A stretch of DNA of 64,000 nucleotides, taken from Macrocystis pyrifera. Lineage: Eukaryota > Sar > Phaeophyceae > Laminariales > Laminariaceae. The DNA lies in the NCBI GenBank assembly GCA_031763025.1, contig JASSKH010000038.1, forward strand, positions 3,079,001-3,143,000. Reading direction: 5' to 3'. The notes below the pieces were generated by a model. That model did not search any database, had not been told where the DNA came from, and was given only the letters and a program-made list of their open reading frames with translations. Positions 35,790 through 48,400 of this stretch are shown here, one piece after another (positions within the stretch are counted from its first letter, which is position 1; each line of letters opens with the position of its first letter). Both the position numbers and the translations under genes were made by a program.

Positions 35790-38400
35790 GCGGTTTCTTT
35801 GAATTAATTTCCATGATCAAACCTTCGTTTTCGTCGCCCGCAACGGTGGCAACGCCACGTCCGTTGTCCGAACAAAATATTTTTTTAACGCACTATTCTC
35901 GAGTCAAGCCGAGCACTTTTCCCTAGCGAGGAACGGAAAAAAAAAATCGACGTCAGTGCCCTCTTCGTGATTTCATGATGTTATGATACTGCTTTGTATG
36001 AGGTTGAAAGCCCGGTAACTACCTGGGTTCAGTCACTGGGATCGTGTTTGTAGTACTTGGAAGGCGTATCTTAGATGGAAAACCAGGGGTTTTCCAGAGG
36101 CGCACGAGCTTGGTCTCAGTCTCCGCGTGCACGAAAGGAATAAAACTGCTCTTCTTCCATAGCTAAGCAAACAACACATGTGAGTACAATGTTTACCGAC
36201 TTAAAAGGCAGACCTGTCCAGGGATACAAAGTGTCCCGCAAGCGTTGATCTTAACAAGTGGCGTCGCCGGCGTTCAAGAGGGGTCGAGTGGGTTTTGAGG
36301 AGCCGCATCTTCGACTCATGTTCTAGTTCGTGGAATCGGGGTTTCCACGAATTTCCCATAATTCCGCATATACGGCTCATCAGCGTGGGCTAGTGTTATA
36401 ATACTGCTTTGTATGAGGTTGAAAGCCCGGTAACTACCTGGGTTCAGTCACTGGGATCGTATTTGTAGTACTTGGAAGGCGTATCTTAGATGGAAAACCA
36501 GGTGTTTTCCAGAGGCGCACGAGCTTGGTCTCAGTCTCCGCGTGCACGAAAGGAATAAAACTGCTCTTCTTCTATAGCTAAGCAAACAACACATGTGAGT
36601 ACAATGTTTACCGACTTGAAAGGCAGACCTGTCCAGGGATACAAAGTGTCCCGCAAGCGTTGATCTTAATAATGACTCGTGAACTGTGACGACGACACCC
36701 AATCCGATCGGCGAGTAATTGAATCTTGTTACCCAGAATAGCGACGGGCTCACGTCTATGTGACAGGCTCTCAAATGTGGTGGTAACACTACTGTATTCC
36801 CGAATAGAACCGATTACTTTGCCCAACGAGGAATGTCAACAAGCGACGTAGACGCCGGCCTCGTGAACTCCTGCCTGTTAAAGCGTAACGACGACGGTAA
36901 TTCGATCGAGCAGCCCTTTATTCTCGTAGCTCGGGACGGTGGAAACCTCCCGTCTGCGTTTGTTTTTAAACACACCAATGTGTTGATGCACTATTTTCTC
37001 TTTTCCCGACGAGGAGCGTAAAACGACGACGTAATCGCACGCGTCGTGATCTTCTGACTGTCGAAGTGTAACGACGACCCCAATTTGATCGAGGAGCCTT
37101 TTATTCGCGTCATCCAGGACTATGGCAACCTCAGGTCCACATTCAAATCACAAAAATGTGTTGACACACTCTTTCCGAGTCAAACCGAGCACTTTTCCCG
37201 ACGAGGAAAGTCAATAAAGGACGTTATCGCCCGTCCCGTTGCCTTCTGACTGTTGGAGTGTATCGACGACCCCAATTTGATCCATGGGCACTTCCGGTTC
37301 ATCGCCCAGAACGGTGGTGACCTTATGCCCACGTTCCAAACACACAATTTGCGTTAATACATAATTTCCGAGTCAAACCGACCGCTTTCCCTGACGAGAA
37401 ACGTAAAAAAACGACGCAATCGCCGGCCTCGTGATTGTCTGACTGTTGAAGTATAACGACGACCCCAACTCAATTGGTGAGCCCTTTCTTCTCGTCGCCC
37501 TGAACTGTGATGGCAGTCACTCCCACGTTCCAAGCACAAACATGCGATAATACGCTATTTCCGAGTCAAACCGAGCGCGTCACTGACAAGGAACGTCCAA
37601 AAGCGACGACAGCGCCGGCCTCGTGATTGATGAACTGTTGAAGTGTAACGACGACCCTAATTCGATCGATGAGTCCGGCGGTTTCGTCGCTCAGGTCGGT
37701 GGTGACCGTATGTCCATGTTCCAAACGCACCAAAACGTGATAATACACTATTTCCGAGTCAAACCGAGCACGTTACCGACGAGGAACGTCAAATTTCGCC
37801 TCAAGCGTCCGCGTCGTGATCTTCTGTCGTTTGGAGTGTAACGACGGCCCCAATTCGATCGATGAGTCCTTCGGTTTCTTCGCCCGGGACGATGACACGA
37901 CCTCACGTCCAAGTTACGAGTCACACAAAATTGCGCTAAGACACAATTCCCGAGTCAAACCGAGCACGTTTCCTGACGAGGTGCGCCAAACTCCGCTGCA
38001 CGCTCCCGCGTGGTGATTGTCTGACTGTATATGTAGGAGTGTAACGACGACCTAGACTCTCGATGGATGCACCCTTCGGGTTCGTCGCCCACAACGATAG
38101 TAGTGACCGTACGTCCACGTTCCAAGCACACAAGTAAGTGTGCTATCGCACTACTTCCGAGTCAAACGGAGCACTTTCCCGGACGAGGACCGTCAAAAAG
38201 CGGCTTCAACACCGCCTTCGTGATTGTCCGACCGTGGAAGTGCAAAGATGCCCCCCGCTTCGATCGATGAGTCCTTCGGGTTTGTCTCCCTGAACGGTGA
38301 TGACCGTACGTCTACTCTCCAAACCCACTAATGTATTAACACACTTTTTCCGAGTCAAACCGAGCACTTTTCCCGACGGGGAACGTCCAAAAGCGACAGA
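35790..38400. repeat. Satellite-like array, about 190-200-bp unit
   Basis: The anchor CCGAGTCAAACCGAGCAC returns near 37175, 37365, 37560, 37755, 37952, 38158 and 38350, with degenerate units to the left (about 35900, 36800 and 36990). Each unit also has CGTGATTGTCTGACTGTTG, GTGTAACGACGACCCCAATT and TTCGTCGCCC. Units differ by 15-30 percent, so the array is old. Part of each unit can be read as a short open frame, but frames do not persist between units. Confidence 0.88.
35979..36671 (+). mobile_element. TRIM-like element (miniature LTR retrotransposon)
   Basis: Two 278-bp direct repeats (35979-36256 and 36394-36671) differ at only a handful of positions. They start TGTTAT and end TTAACA (TTAATA in the second), the TG...CA form of LTRs. 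The flanks ATGA (35975-35978) and ATGA (36672-36675) look like a 4-bp target duplication. TGGCGTCGCCGGCG, two bases after the first repeat, could be a tRNA primer-binding site. The 137-bp interior has no coding capacity. It interrupts one unit of the satellite array. Confidence 0.78.
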
Positions 38401-38602
38401 GAGCAGTGGGTGTAAACGCCCAAGCAACGCAATACTTGATATTTTCAGATCAAACAGAACACCACCAGACAGAAAAGCGATGTGCGGGTAGCATACCAGG
38501 TGAATATTATCTCAAGAGGTTTCTCCGACGCTGCAGACAGCAGTGGTGTGCTTTGGAGACAAACAGGATAGGCTTCACCATCTGTTCCTCCTTCTCCTCT
38601 TT

Positions 38603-38640
38603 CTTCCTCCCCTCCTCCTCCTCCTCCTCCTCCTCCTCGC
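38603..38640. repeat. (CTC)n microsatellite
   Basis: A pure CTC triplet run beside the right end of the satellite array. Confidence 0.9.
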
Positions 38641-39616
38641 CACGGTTCGGGTCAGAGAGTAGACCCTACCGTAATCACAGCTCATGTGTTTTTCGAACAT
38701 ATATGCACAACCCCTGGGTTTCACAGCCGCCGGATTTTGTTCCTCTGAGTAAGGGATTATATATGTACCCTTCATAATAATACATGAAATCCGTAGTACG
38801 CGCGATCGAAGTATCACACACGCAGCTTGCAAAAATGAGTTTCGATGACATCCTCGATCTCACATCTACCTGATGTTTTTCTTGTACTTACGCGTATATT
38901 AATGTATTTATTTTCGTCACCTATACGTTGCAGCGTACGTGTGTACTGTTGGTTCACAATCATGCACACGACATAGTACACACATACATCTTCCCAAGGG
39001 CCCTTACTATAAAAAGCACACCCACCATCTCACTTACTACGTGCACTTCGTTCCGGTGAGCGGTTCGCGTATTCGGAGCTGCGCACTTGTACGCCCGATG
39101 GTACAGTGCAGATGGCTGGATCGCCGCTGATCAGCAATAACGGTCTATTCGCACATGGACATCGCGTCACTACGCACAAACACGCAATCGATGTCTTCTT
39201 GGTAAAGCACAGCAAAATGTTTTTAAACGCTGTAAAACGCTTGCAAGTCACTCCAAAACGCTACGTGACGCTATTTTCGGACTGAACGGTATCATACTAC
39301 GACCCCCCCCCCCCCCCCCGCCCCGCCCCCACCCTTGGCTCCCCGGGCCCCGCCCCCAGTGCCCCTCGTTACCCTGGCACCAGCACGTCGAACCGGGGAG
39401 ACCCTCGTCGCACAAAATTGGGCGGGAAACTGATTGCTATCCCGACCCCGGCTGACTCTACTTGCCGCATATAGTCAGCCTTTCTACCCGTTTCAGTCAC
39501 CATTACCACACTTTCTTATGTACGTATACACCTAAGTACTGCTATGCATGCGTGTATGCGTGTATGGCTGCGTGTCTTTTTCATGCCTGTATTTATCGTA
39601 TACCACGACTCAAGAT

Positions 39617-39691
39617 ATGTCAGGTGGTCTGTGTTACGGCGAGCCATGGGAGGCAGAAAGCGACCACATAGAAGCAGCAGGTGCTTTTAAG
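39617..39691 (+). CDS. Possible isolated first exon (25 codons), product unknown
   Basis: ATG at 39617 opens a coding-like stretch (MSGGLCYGEPWEAESDH...) that ends exactly at AAG followed by GTATGT, a good donor. No matching second exon was found downstream before the kinase gene on the other strand, and no family is recognised. It may be chance. Confidence 0.15.
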
Positions 39692-42407
39692 GTATGTAGG
39701 CCAGCGAGTTTGATAGCCCCCATCCCACCTCAACCCCTCCCACCCGAATGATTTTTCTAGTTGTTGTTGCCACTTACGATGCGAGTATGAGCTTGCCCAA
39801 CCCTGGCTCGGCTACGTATATATAGGAAAAGTGAAAGAGCGCAAAGTTCACGGGGGAACGCAGGCACAAGGTACACGAACTCCAACTCTAATCCCTCCCC
39901 AGGACCCGTTGACAGCCCTATATCTATGCTAACTTTGGAGTGTAAACAGCACACCACACTCTTATGCTTGTTGGTGACAGAACAAGAAGATGGGCGAGAT
40001 AAAGCAGCCGTGTCTCCCATTTTCATGATCACAGCAGCTTACTAGTAAATCAGAAACTTTGTCCAGTGACATCACAGCGTTCTGGGCTTTGGAACTCATT
40101 CGTGTTTCTACACCTGGTACCTCTTAACCCTACGTACCTGGTATGTTGACCCTAGTAGGTTGTAGGCCAGCACACTGACAATATCAATAAATATAATATA
40201 CCCCGTGCGTATCCCAAACCAATAATAACGACAGCAACCAAACGCTGCAGTGCTGTACGACGGTACGAGCACGAGCAATAATATAATATCGCTAGTCATC
40301 AGCGCCTCCCAACGAAGCAAATGCGTACACACCGTAGTGGTTACTTGCATCACAACTCTACCGGTACAATATTTTAAGAAAGCTTCCGCTAGAGTTCCAC
40401 ATGCCCATAGCGCTTCTGTACTTACACGGGAACAAAACTGATTCACTGATTCACGCTTACTCCTGGAATTCAATCCACTCGTTCGTTGTACAGGCAGCAG
40501 CAGCAGCAGTGGTGGTATCGGAGTAGGTTTTCCGCCTGGGAAATGTCACACCATTTGATTTGAGTGAGTAAAATGCGCATACCCACGCATTAAACCAAAC
40601 GTCACCTTTCGCGCACATCTTGAGAACCAATCGCAGGGCCCAAGAGCGAATAAAACAGAGGCCTTATCCCCCGCCCGACTCACAGCTGACGTATTTTTAG
40701 TAAGTTTATAAAACCACGACACAGCCAACACAGGATTCCCGGCGCAAAACATTAGCGGTATGCACTAAGTCTAACCAACAGTGCACCCGGTAGGAAAACA
40801 GGCAGAATGGGGGAGGGGGAGGGGCTGCTGTACCACAATCGGCAGTCGAGCACTGACGACCGTGGGTGTACAATACGACCACTGCTGCTGTAGTTCGCCG
40901 TCAGCCACCATCACGATACCCTAGAACACAGCTTAGAGTGCCCCAATCTCGTGCCACGTACCCCGTTCTCGACGCGACACTAGCACTACCGCTGTTTCGG
41001 CAACAGGTCTCATCCAACAAGAGAAGGGGGGGGGGGGGGGGCGTATAGCCATCCAACACCGCCAAACCGCGGCCCTTTTCTACACCCAGCACCAATCCCC
41101 ACCATCCCGCTCTCTTCAAGGAGCAGCACAGCAGGGCAAAATCACAAGTAATCACCACCGCCAAAACACTCTGTCCACCCATCTCAACCTCCTCTCCCAC
41201 CTGTGTAATTTTTTTTGCCTATCCCATCCACCCACCATGCCACACTCCACACCTTCATCCCCCCCGCTCATTTCCAACAACCCTGCCGTTTTCAAGGAAC
41301 AGCACGCCAGGGAAAAAAAAGAAACCAAAGACCATATTCACCACCACAATCCCAAAACACTCCTTCAATCTCCCCCGCTATGAAAATCCTTCACGCCCCC
41401 CCCCCCCCGCGTCACCCCATAAGAGAACACGGTGCACGCCTTGTCTCTTGCGCTTTACACTGCACCGCAGCGGGCATGTAGTGGCTATCAAAACCGGTCT
41501 ATTCGGCTCGCCTAGCGTACCCAGTTTGGCCGCCGCACCAAGCGTGCACACGGTACCCAGCGTGCCTGCAGTAGTAACCCGCCCCACCCACCGCCGTCGC
41601 CTGATACGCGAAGGGCCTATATGCGGCAACAGGCCATTGAGGAGGAGTGCCCGACGCACACCCACCGTAGTTGCCGTACGGAGCGGGTCCGGCGGCGCAG
41701 GGCGGTGCCGGGAAGTAACCGATACCCCCGCGCCAACCGCTGCGACCGCCGTCGCCACCACCACCACCGAAACGTGTAACAGGCCCCAATCCGCCCATCG
41801 CAGCCACCACGCCTCCTTGGCGCACGGGTCGGCGAGCGGGGCTCGTCTCCTGAAATCCAGGGTGACGGTGGTGGCGGCTGACGCCCCTGCTCTCGCTCTC
41901 TTCCCTCGAGCGCGGGGGAAGGGTTCCGCGAGCCCGCCGTTTTTTTTTTTCCGCTGATGGAACGCGGCGACCCCACCGTTGTGCCCGCTTCCGCCAGAGT
42001 CACTACCGCTACCGCGGCTGCTGGTACCACGGCTTCCGCGTCCACTGCTGCTGCCGCCGCCGCCGCCCTCGGCCGTCCTCCACTGGTGCTGGTGTTGGTG
42101 GCGGTGGTGGTGGCCGGGGGAGGCGGCGGTGATGGGGGCGGCTGCTCTCGTGTCACGGCGACTGGAACCCGCCCCTCTTCCCTCTCTTCCCCCCCTCCTC
42201 CTCTTCCTCCTTCTCTCCATCCACCTCCTCCTAGTCTGTCTCCCGATGCTCCTCCTCCTCCTCCTCCTCCATCTCGTCCGCCCCAATACCGTTGCGGAGG
42301 GGACACCACCACCGTGGTACCGTACCTCCTGCCTCCGGTACCGCTGAAGCCCGCTTGTTGAGGAGAATAACGCAGATGCACACCTTCCCATGCAGCGATA
42401 GGGGGAT

Positions 42408-45400
42408 TCACATACCCTCCTGTACCTTCTCTGTGACCACCGCCGTGGCCACCTTGGGTGTCGCCGCAGGCATCGTTGCCACGGCCGCCGCGCTCCTCCG
42501 GAAATGGGCGTAACGCCCAGCCTGCATGGGTTGAGGAACGGCATCCGCCACGTTAACGTGGGCCGCCTGCGCGTGCCTCAGGAAAGGGCGGTGGCATGTT
42601 GGCGCTCCGGCAGCAGTCCTCTTACCGTCCAAAAAGGGATCCCTGCCGACGGGCAAACCCTCGTCGACCCATGCCGCGGCGGGCGTTTGCGCCGGTCGCT
42701 GAATGGCGTAACCGCCACCGTACCGTCCTCCACCGTGGCCGCCGCCGGCATCGTGGCCACCATTGATGCGTGTTCTGACGTTACCGACGGCACCACTCGT
42801 GCTCATCGACGTCGCAAAGTTACTCTCCGGAAGGGAGTAGTGCACCGCGCCCGCCTCTCTAGCGACGGGAGTAGTTGCAGCTGTGGTGGCCACAGCGGCA
42901 GCGTCCCCGATGCCGGTGGTGTTGACGATCTTGACGGGGGTGACAGCGCGGGGGGTGGGGAGCACATTTCCGCCACTGCCCACGACGAAGAGACCCGGAG
43001 GTAGTCTCTGGACTCTCTTAGGTCCTTCCGGTGCTGCTGCCGGTCTCGTAACGGCGGGCGTGGGGGGAAGACCCCTTGCAGCCCCACCACCACCACCACA
43101 GAGCATCACGCCAACAGCAGCAGCAGCAGCAGGAGCAGGAGCAGCAGCAGGAGCACGGGTAGCACCGTGGCCGTCGACGGGGACTCCCGGCAAGTGAACG
43201 GTGTCCTCCGCAGTAAGCCTCACCAACGCAGGAAGGGGAGCAGCAACAGCGGCCACGGCCACGTTGCCGGATGCCGGGTAAACAGCCGAGGAAAGGACCC
43301 TCTCTTTATGCGACACATGGTTGCTCAGGCTCATGATGGCCTTGGCAAGCTCCGTCAGAGGCTGTCGCTGGGTAGGATCGGGCGATGTCGACCGATCAGC
43401 TATCTCCAGGACCTAGAAAAGATGCGGTAAGTATTTTTACGAGGCATGGAGAACGGGGAGGGGGTAGGGGTGGGGCTAAAATACGGGTACGAACAGGACA
43501 TAGGGTGGAGGCCGCCGTAGGAGCGGTAGAGGCGGCGAAGCAGAGGGAGAGGGCAGCAGTCAGGTGAGAGGGCGATATGGAGGGGGGCGGGGAAGGGGTG
43601 GATACTCGGACGGAAAGGCCGACCGGTGGGAAGAACACGACAGATCGTTAAAATCACTCGGGGAAAGCGTATGCAAAGGTCAACTCCGGTAACTGCATCG
43701 CAGATCATCCGAGTAGGGCACAAACCTCATCTGATATCAGCAACCATGAAGGGGACAGACGGGACTTCGTTCGTACACAGTTAGCCAGCATGGGGGCGGG
43801 GAAGCAGGGATTTCTTGTTTAAGCAACTACATACTTCTATTGTTTGTTGAACCATTTTTTGCAAGTACAGCCAGCTGGTGTATTTTCAGCATATCTGATC
43901 CAGTCTCGACGTTGTTTCATAGTCCACCGCCCTTGTGTATGTACAGTATGAGCGTGGTCGATATTATCAGCAACACAAAAAAAAAACTTACCTCTTGGAA
44001 CACGTTGCTAAGCTCGGGGCGTAGGTTCTCTTTGTTGATGACTTTACGCCGGCACGAAGGTTCGGTCATGTTCCGGTGGGTAATATTCTCCTGCGCGTGG
44101 CGTCGGGTGGGAACCAGGTGAGAAAGCGAAGGCTCGATACTGTATTAAGGTCAACGTCACGATCACGGTCACGGTCAAATTCAACGTCAACTTCAATATC
44201 AAGGTGAAGGTCAATATCAAGGTCAACGTCTATGTCAAGGTCAACGTCCTTGCCAAGGTCAAGGCCAGCGTCAAGATTAGTATCAAGGTCAAGGTTGAGG
44301 GCGAAGCTGAGGTCAAGGATTTACGAACGGAAATAATGAAAGAACCAAGAGAGGGACGACGAAAAGCGAAAAAAGGGCTGCGGTCACGAGAGATTTCAGA
44401 GTGCCAGCGTTTACATACGTACTACAGTAGTACACAGTAGAGCAGTAGAGGGGGTGGGTGTCTGCCAATCTGGCACCAACACGGACTGACTGACCATGCA
44501 CACCATCTGGTCCGCAACGCCTCTTGTTTGCAGTTCCCTCTTATCCTCCGCAGTTATTGCAGCCTAATGTTGTCAGCAACGCGGTACAAAGAATGGGTCG
44601 CCGGCGGCAGGGGGAGGGGGGGGGTATTTTGAGGCCGCGCCGACAACAGAATTTATGCGGCAACAAGTAAGCTTACAGTATTGTATTGGTAGGGTGACTG
44701 CCGGTAATTACATCAAAATGCTGGGGAGGGTATGGAGGTCGACTTCAAGTCTACCTACCGAGGGTTCCCCACACAAATGTTGTGTTTGTGATTCTACTGA
44801 CCTCTTTCGCTACATACGGTCCTCACATGACTCTCCTCTGTCCTGTTCTATCGCAAAGCGCGGGACCGTTCTTCGAACCATCCCCAAACCACCCCCCCCC
44901 ACCCACCGCCCCGGCCCGGGGGAGTGACTTTCACGTTCCCGCCAAACCATCACCCAACCCACCATGCCCAGAACCATATCGTGAGCCATTAGTTCGTTCT
45001 TAGAAAGTACAAGCAGGAAACATCTCAGGGCGAAGAGATGCTTACTCTCCTCCTGCTTATCGTCTGAAAGAAATAACTCAAGAGCCACCACACGTTCGTG
45101 AGCAAGGTGGGTGATGTGATGGTTTGGCGTGAACTTGGAAGTCCGGAACACAGCGCACTCGTCATCTGCCCAACGTTACCTCCGGCGGCTTACTCGCTAT
45201 CCTTGCCCCAGCTCTCCCAACCCACCTTGAACCCTACCCCTACCCCTACCCCTACCCCTACCCCTACCACTACCCCTACCGCCTACTTCGTCCCCGGCCG
45301 GTCGACTATTAATACCAGTTTCACGCCAACCCATCACACCACCCACCTCGATAGCGAACATGTTATGCCGCTTGACGGAAGGCTTAGACACCACCAGCAA

Positions 45401-48400
45401 AAACAGGTGCCCAAGACCGAACGCGTCTTGATCGGGAGTGCAGGGCACGAGTCGGCCCTGCATGGCCTCGGGAGGTTTGCTCCCGAGAGTTCCCTGGCCG
45501 TACCGAATGTCTCCTACAGCTGTTGTTTTTTGTTTGCACGTCGCGTCGGTGAGGAGTGATGGTGGCGGGCAAGAAACGGGGGGGGGTGGCGGGGCGAGCG
45601 TGTTGCCCGCGGCCGACATATTCGTCGGTGGCGATGGTGGGTGGTGGCGGCGGTGGTAGCGGCGGTGGTAGCGGCGATGGCGGTAGCCGCGGCGGCAGCG
45701 CAAGTGGTAGCGGTAGCGATGGCGGTAGTAGTGCCGGCGAGAGAAACGGCGGTTGTGGCGGAAGAACAACGAGGAGCGAGGAAGGTCATGGTTCAAGAAG
45801 AGAACGCACGGAAATGTCAAGGGCAGCAAGCAAATGACAGTACGAAAGCACAACATCGCAACAAGACAAATAGTCGAAACATATTACACCGTACCTTAGG
45901 GGCGACCTTTACATCCAAGCGAGGACGACACGACGAAACAACGCCACTTTATATCTCGTGCACCGCTCCTACACCTTCCCCCCTCCCTCTTTTCCCTCCC
46001 ACCCACCCCACCTTCCGCTCGCGTCCTCTCGTACCCCGCGCGAAACCCGTCCAGAACGCAAAGGCATAAATGACACAGCACAGTATAGATCGATCGCTCA
46101 CCAGCCGCTAGGCCAAAGTCTGTTAGCTTCGCTGTCGGGCTCGTGCCGGGCCCGTCGGAGAACACAAGAACGTTAGCGGCCTTTACATCGTTATGGACGA
46201 GGTTAGACTTGTGAAGATGCGCCAGAGCCATGGCGACCTCGGCCACGAGACTGCAAAGGTTGATGGCCGTAGACGGAGACGAGGGAACCAAAACACGATA
46301 ATGTTTCGGCGGTTTACATGTGTAAGACAGGGAGGGCGGGAACGGGCGGGCAAATAAAAAATATTAACGCTACGTTGGGGTTATCCCCCCCCTCCCCTTA
46401 TATACTATATATATGTTGGGCTGGCGTCGGTTGGCAACGACACTGTAAAACACGCCGCTCACTACGTGAGCTAGACAGCCAGGGTACCGATTTTTTTCGT
46501 TTATTTGTTCGGCGGTCGGTCACAGCTAGTTGTCGAGTTAGATAATTTGTGCGAGGTGAACATCCTTTACTCCGCACAAGTGGGAATGATCGTATCACGT
46601 AGTGGTAGTGTTTATGGTAGGGCACCCGCGAGGCAGTTACATAGTACCCCCATTGCTGTCTCTGGAAGACGTCATGCCGGAAAATATTCAAACTCATTGA
46701 AGCTATCATTCATATGCAAGACCGCCTCACAAGCGGTTCTTAGTAGGATGCAGGTCACCCTTCATGCCACTCGCCAAACACCTCACGGCGCTTCGCGCTT
46801 GGTGCAAGCAATGTCTGCCTGGTCGGTGAAAACCAGACGTGCTCCGTCCCGGCATTGTAGGGATGCGAGGGTCTATAGTCATGCATGCGACTACGGCCAT
46901 GCATGATATCGAGTACACCCCTTCCCCCCGCCCGTTCCCGCCCTCCCCGTCTTACACATGTAATCCGCCGAAACATTCTCGTAGTTCCTTCGTCTCCGTT
47001 TACCGCCACCAACCTTTGCAGTCTCGTGGGCGAGGTTGCCACCGCTCTAGCGCACCTGAACCAGTGTGGCCTAGTCCACAATGACGTTTGCCGCCTTCAT
47101 ATGATGCGAAGGCGGCCCGACTTCATTATGGACTAAATCAGACTGGTGCATGTGCGGTAGAGCTGTGGCGACCTCGGCGACGGAACTGCAATGGTTGGTG
47201 GCGGTAAACGGAGACGAGAAAACCAAAACACGGGAACGCTTGTAGGAGGATTACATGTGTGAGACAGGGAGAGCGGGAACGGGCGGGGGAGAAAACGTAC
47301 AAAATAACTGTGCGGCGAGTTGTATGTAAGGACTTGGTCGAAATCGTTTTGTTTTACGAACCGTCCTTAACTACTCGCCATCCTCGTAAGAAATCAATGG
47401 TGCCCCGGGGTCTGTTTTATTGCTTAATTTAACTCTGAAGCCCTATACACGGTGTCAACTCGAATTGCACACATGGGCCGGGAGAATAAAAGCTGGCGAC
47501 AACCGCCTGATTATCTCCGCCAGACAGACAGGCTCATTCATTTGGGCAAAGATGAAATAGAGATTTCTTCCTGGAAGGCACTGGAGCAGAAAAATACTGA
47601 CTTTAGTTAGAACTCAATCTCACCGTAACACAACGCTCAGACTCATTGATGTGAGACCCCAAGCGGCATCCTCCAGGTCACTCTCTCCCAGCTCAAAAAT
47701 GATCCTCATGTGGCTGAGGGACCTGTCATCCATCGCGACCGGAGCGCAAATATGCGGATGCGCCGGCACCCTAAAACAAGCAAACACATGTAAGTACGGG
47801 GGAATAGGGGATAGCAGAGGGTGAGCGGGGAATCTATTGGCGTGATGCTAGGGATTACATGCGGGGGAATAGCTAGTACCTTGGCGGGTTACTGAGAAGT
47901 ACATGCGGGACAATAGGAATTCTATTAGCTGAGTAATAGGGAATTTATTGGCGGGGCACTAGGGAATAGATGCGGGCCAACATCCGTGCGTGAGCAGGGT
48001 CGGGTGAACATCCTCGAGAGAATAGGGGCGGGAGGGGAGGGGAGGGTAGCAAGGCTGTGGTACCGCCGTACACCAAGCGCCGCACAGCAAGGCACAGCAC
48101 AATTCAGCACAACACAACACATTCGAGTACATCAGGCGTGCATACAGCGAGTGGACGTGGGTGTGGAGTCCTCAAGACGGACATGCCAGGGAACACAGAC
48201 AAGGCGAAGTCAACGATGGTTTATACTTAGTATGGCGCAAGCGGCGCGACACAAACAGGTGACTCGTTTTGTTGGTTGGTGTTGTTGTATCGCTGCGTTG
48301 TGGTCAGTCAGATGATGCTGCGGCGAGTGGTACAAAGGGAGACAGGGCTACAAACCGAAAAAAAGTGCAGTAGAGACAAAGCGCTGCACACGTCCTCACT

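Noticed and set aside
35790-38400. Tandem repeats as a CRISPR array
   Set aside because: The unit is about 190 bp, diverged throughout and in a eukaryotic nuclear context; there are no short repeats with unique spacers.
41378-42407. Very long open frames on both strands (up to 388 codons)
   Set aside because: GC-rich low-complexity sequence keeps several frames open at once. At most it could be an extra C-terminal exon of the kinase gene, which I cannot decide.
45228-45290. CCCCTA repeats as an internal telomere
   Set aside because: Short, internal and imperfect, with no other subtelomeric sign; treated as a microsatellite.
46505-46620. Coding exon suggested by NLCEVNILYSAQVGMIVSRSG
   Set aside because: A similar sequence is at 1-65 inverted, but the two do not share a conserved reading frame; more likely a dispersed repeat.
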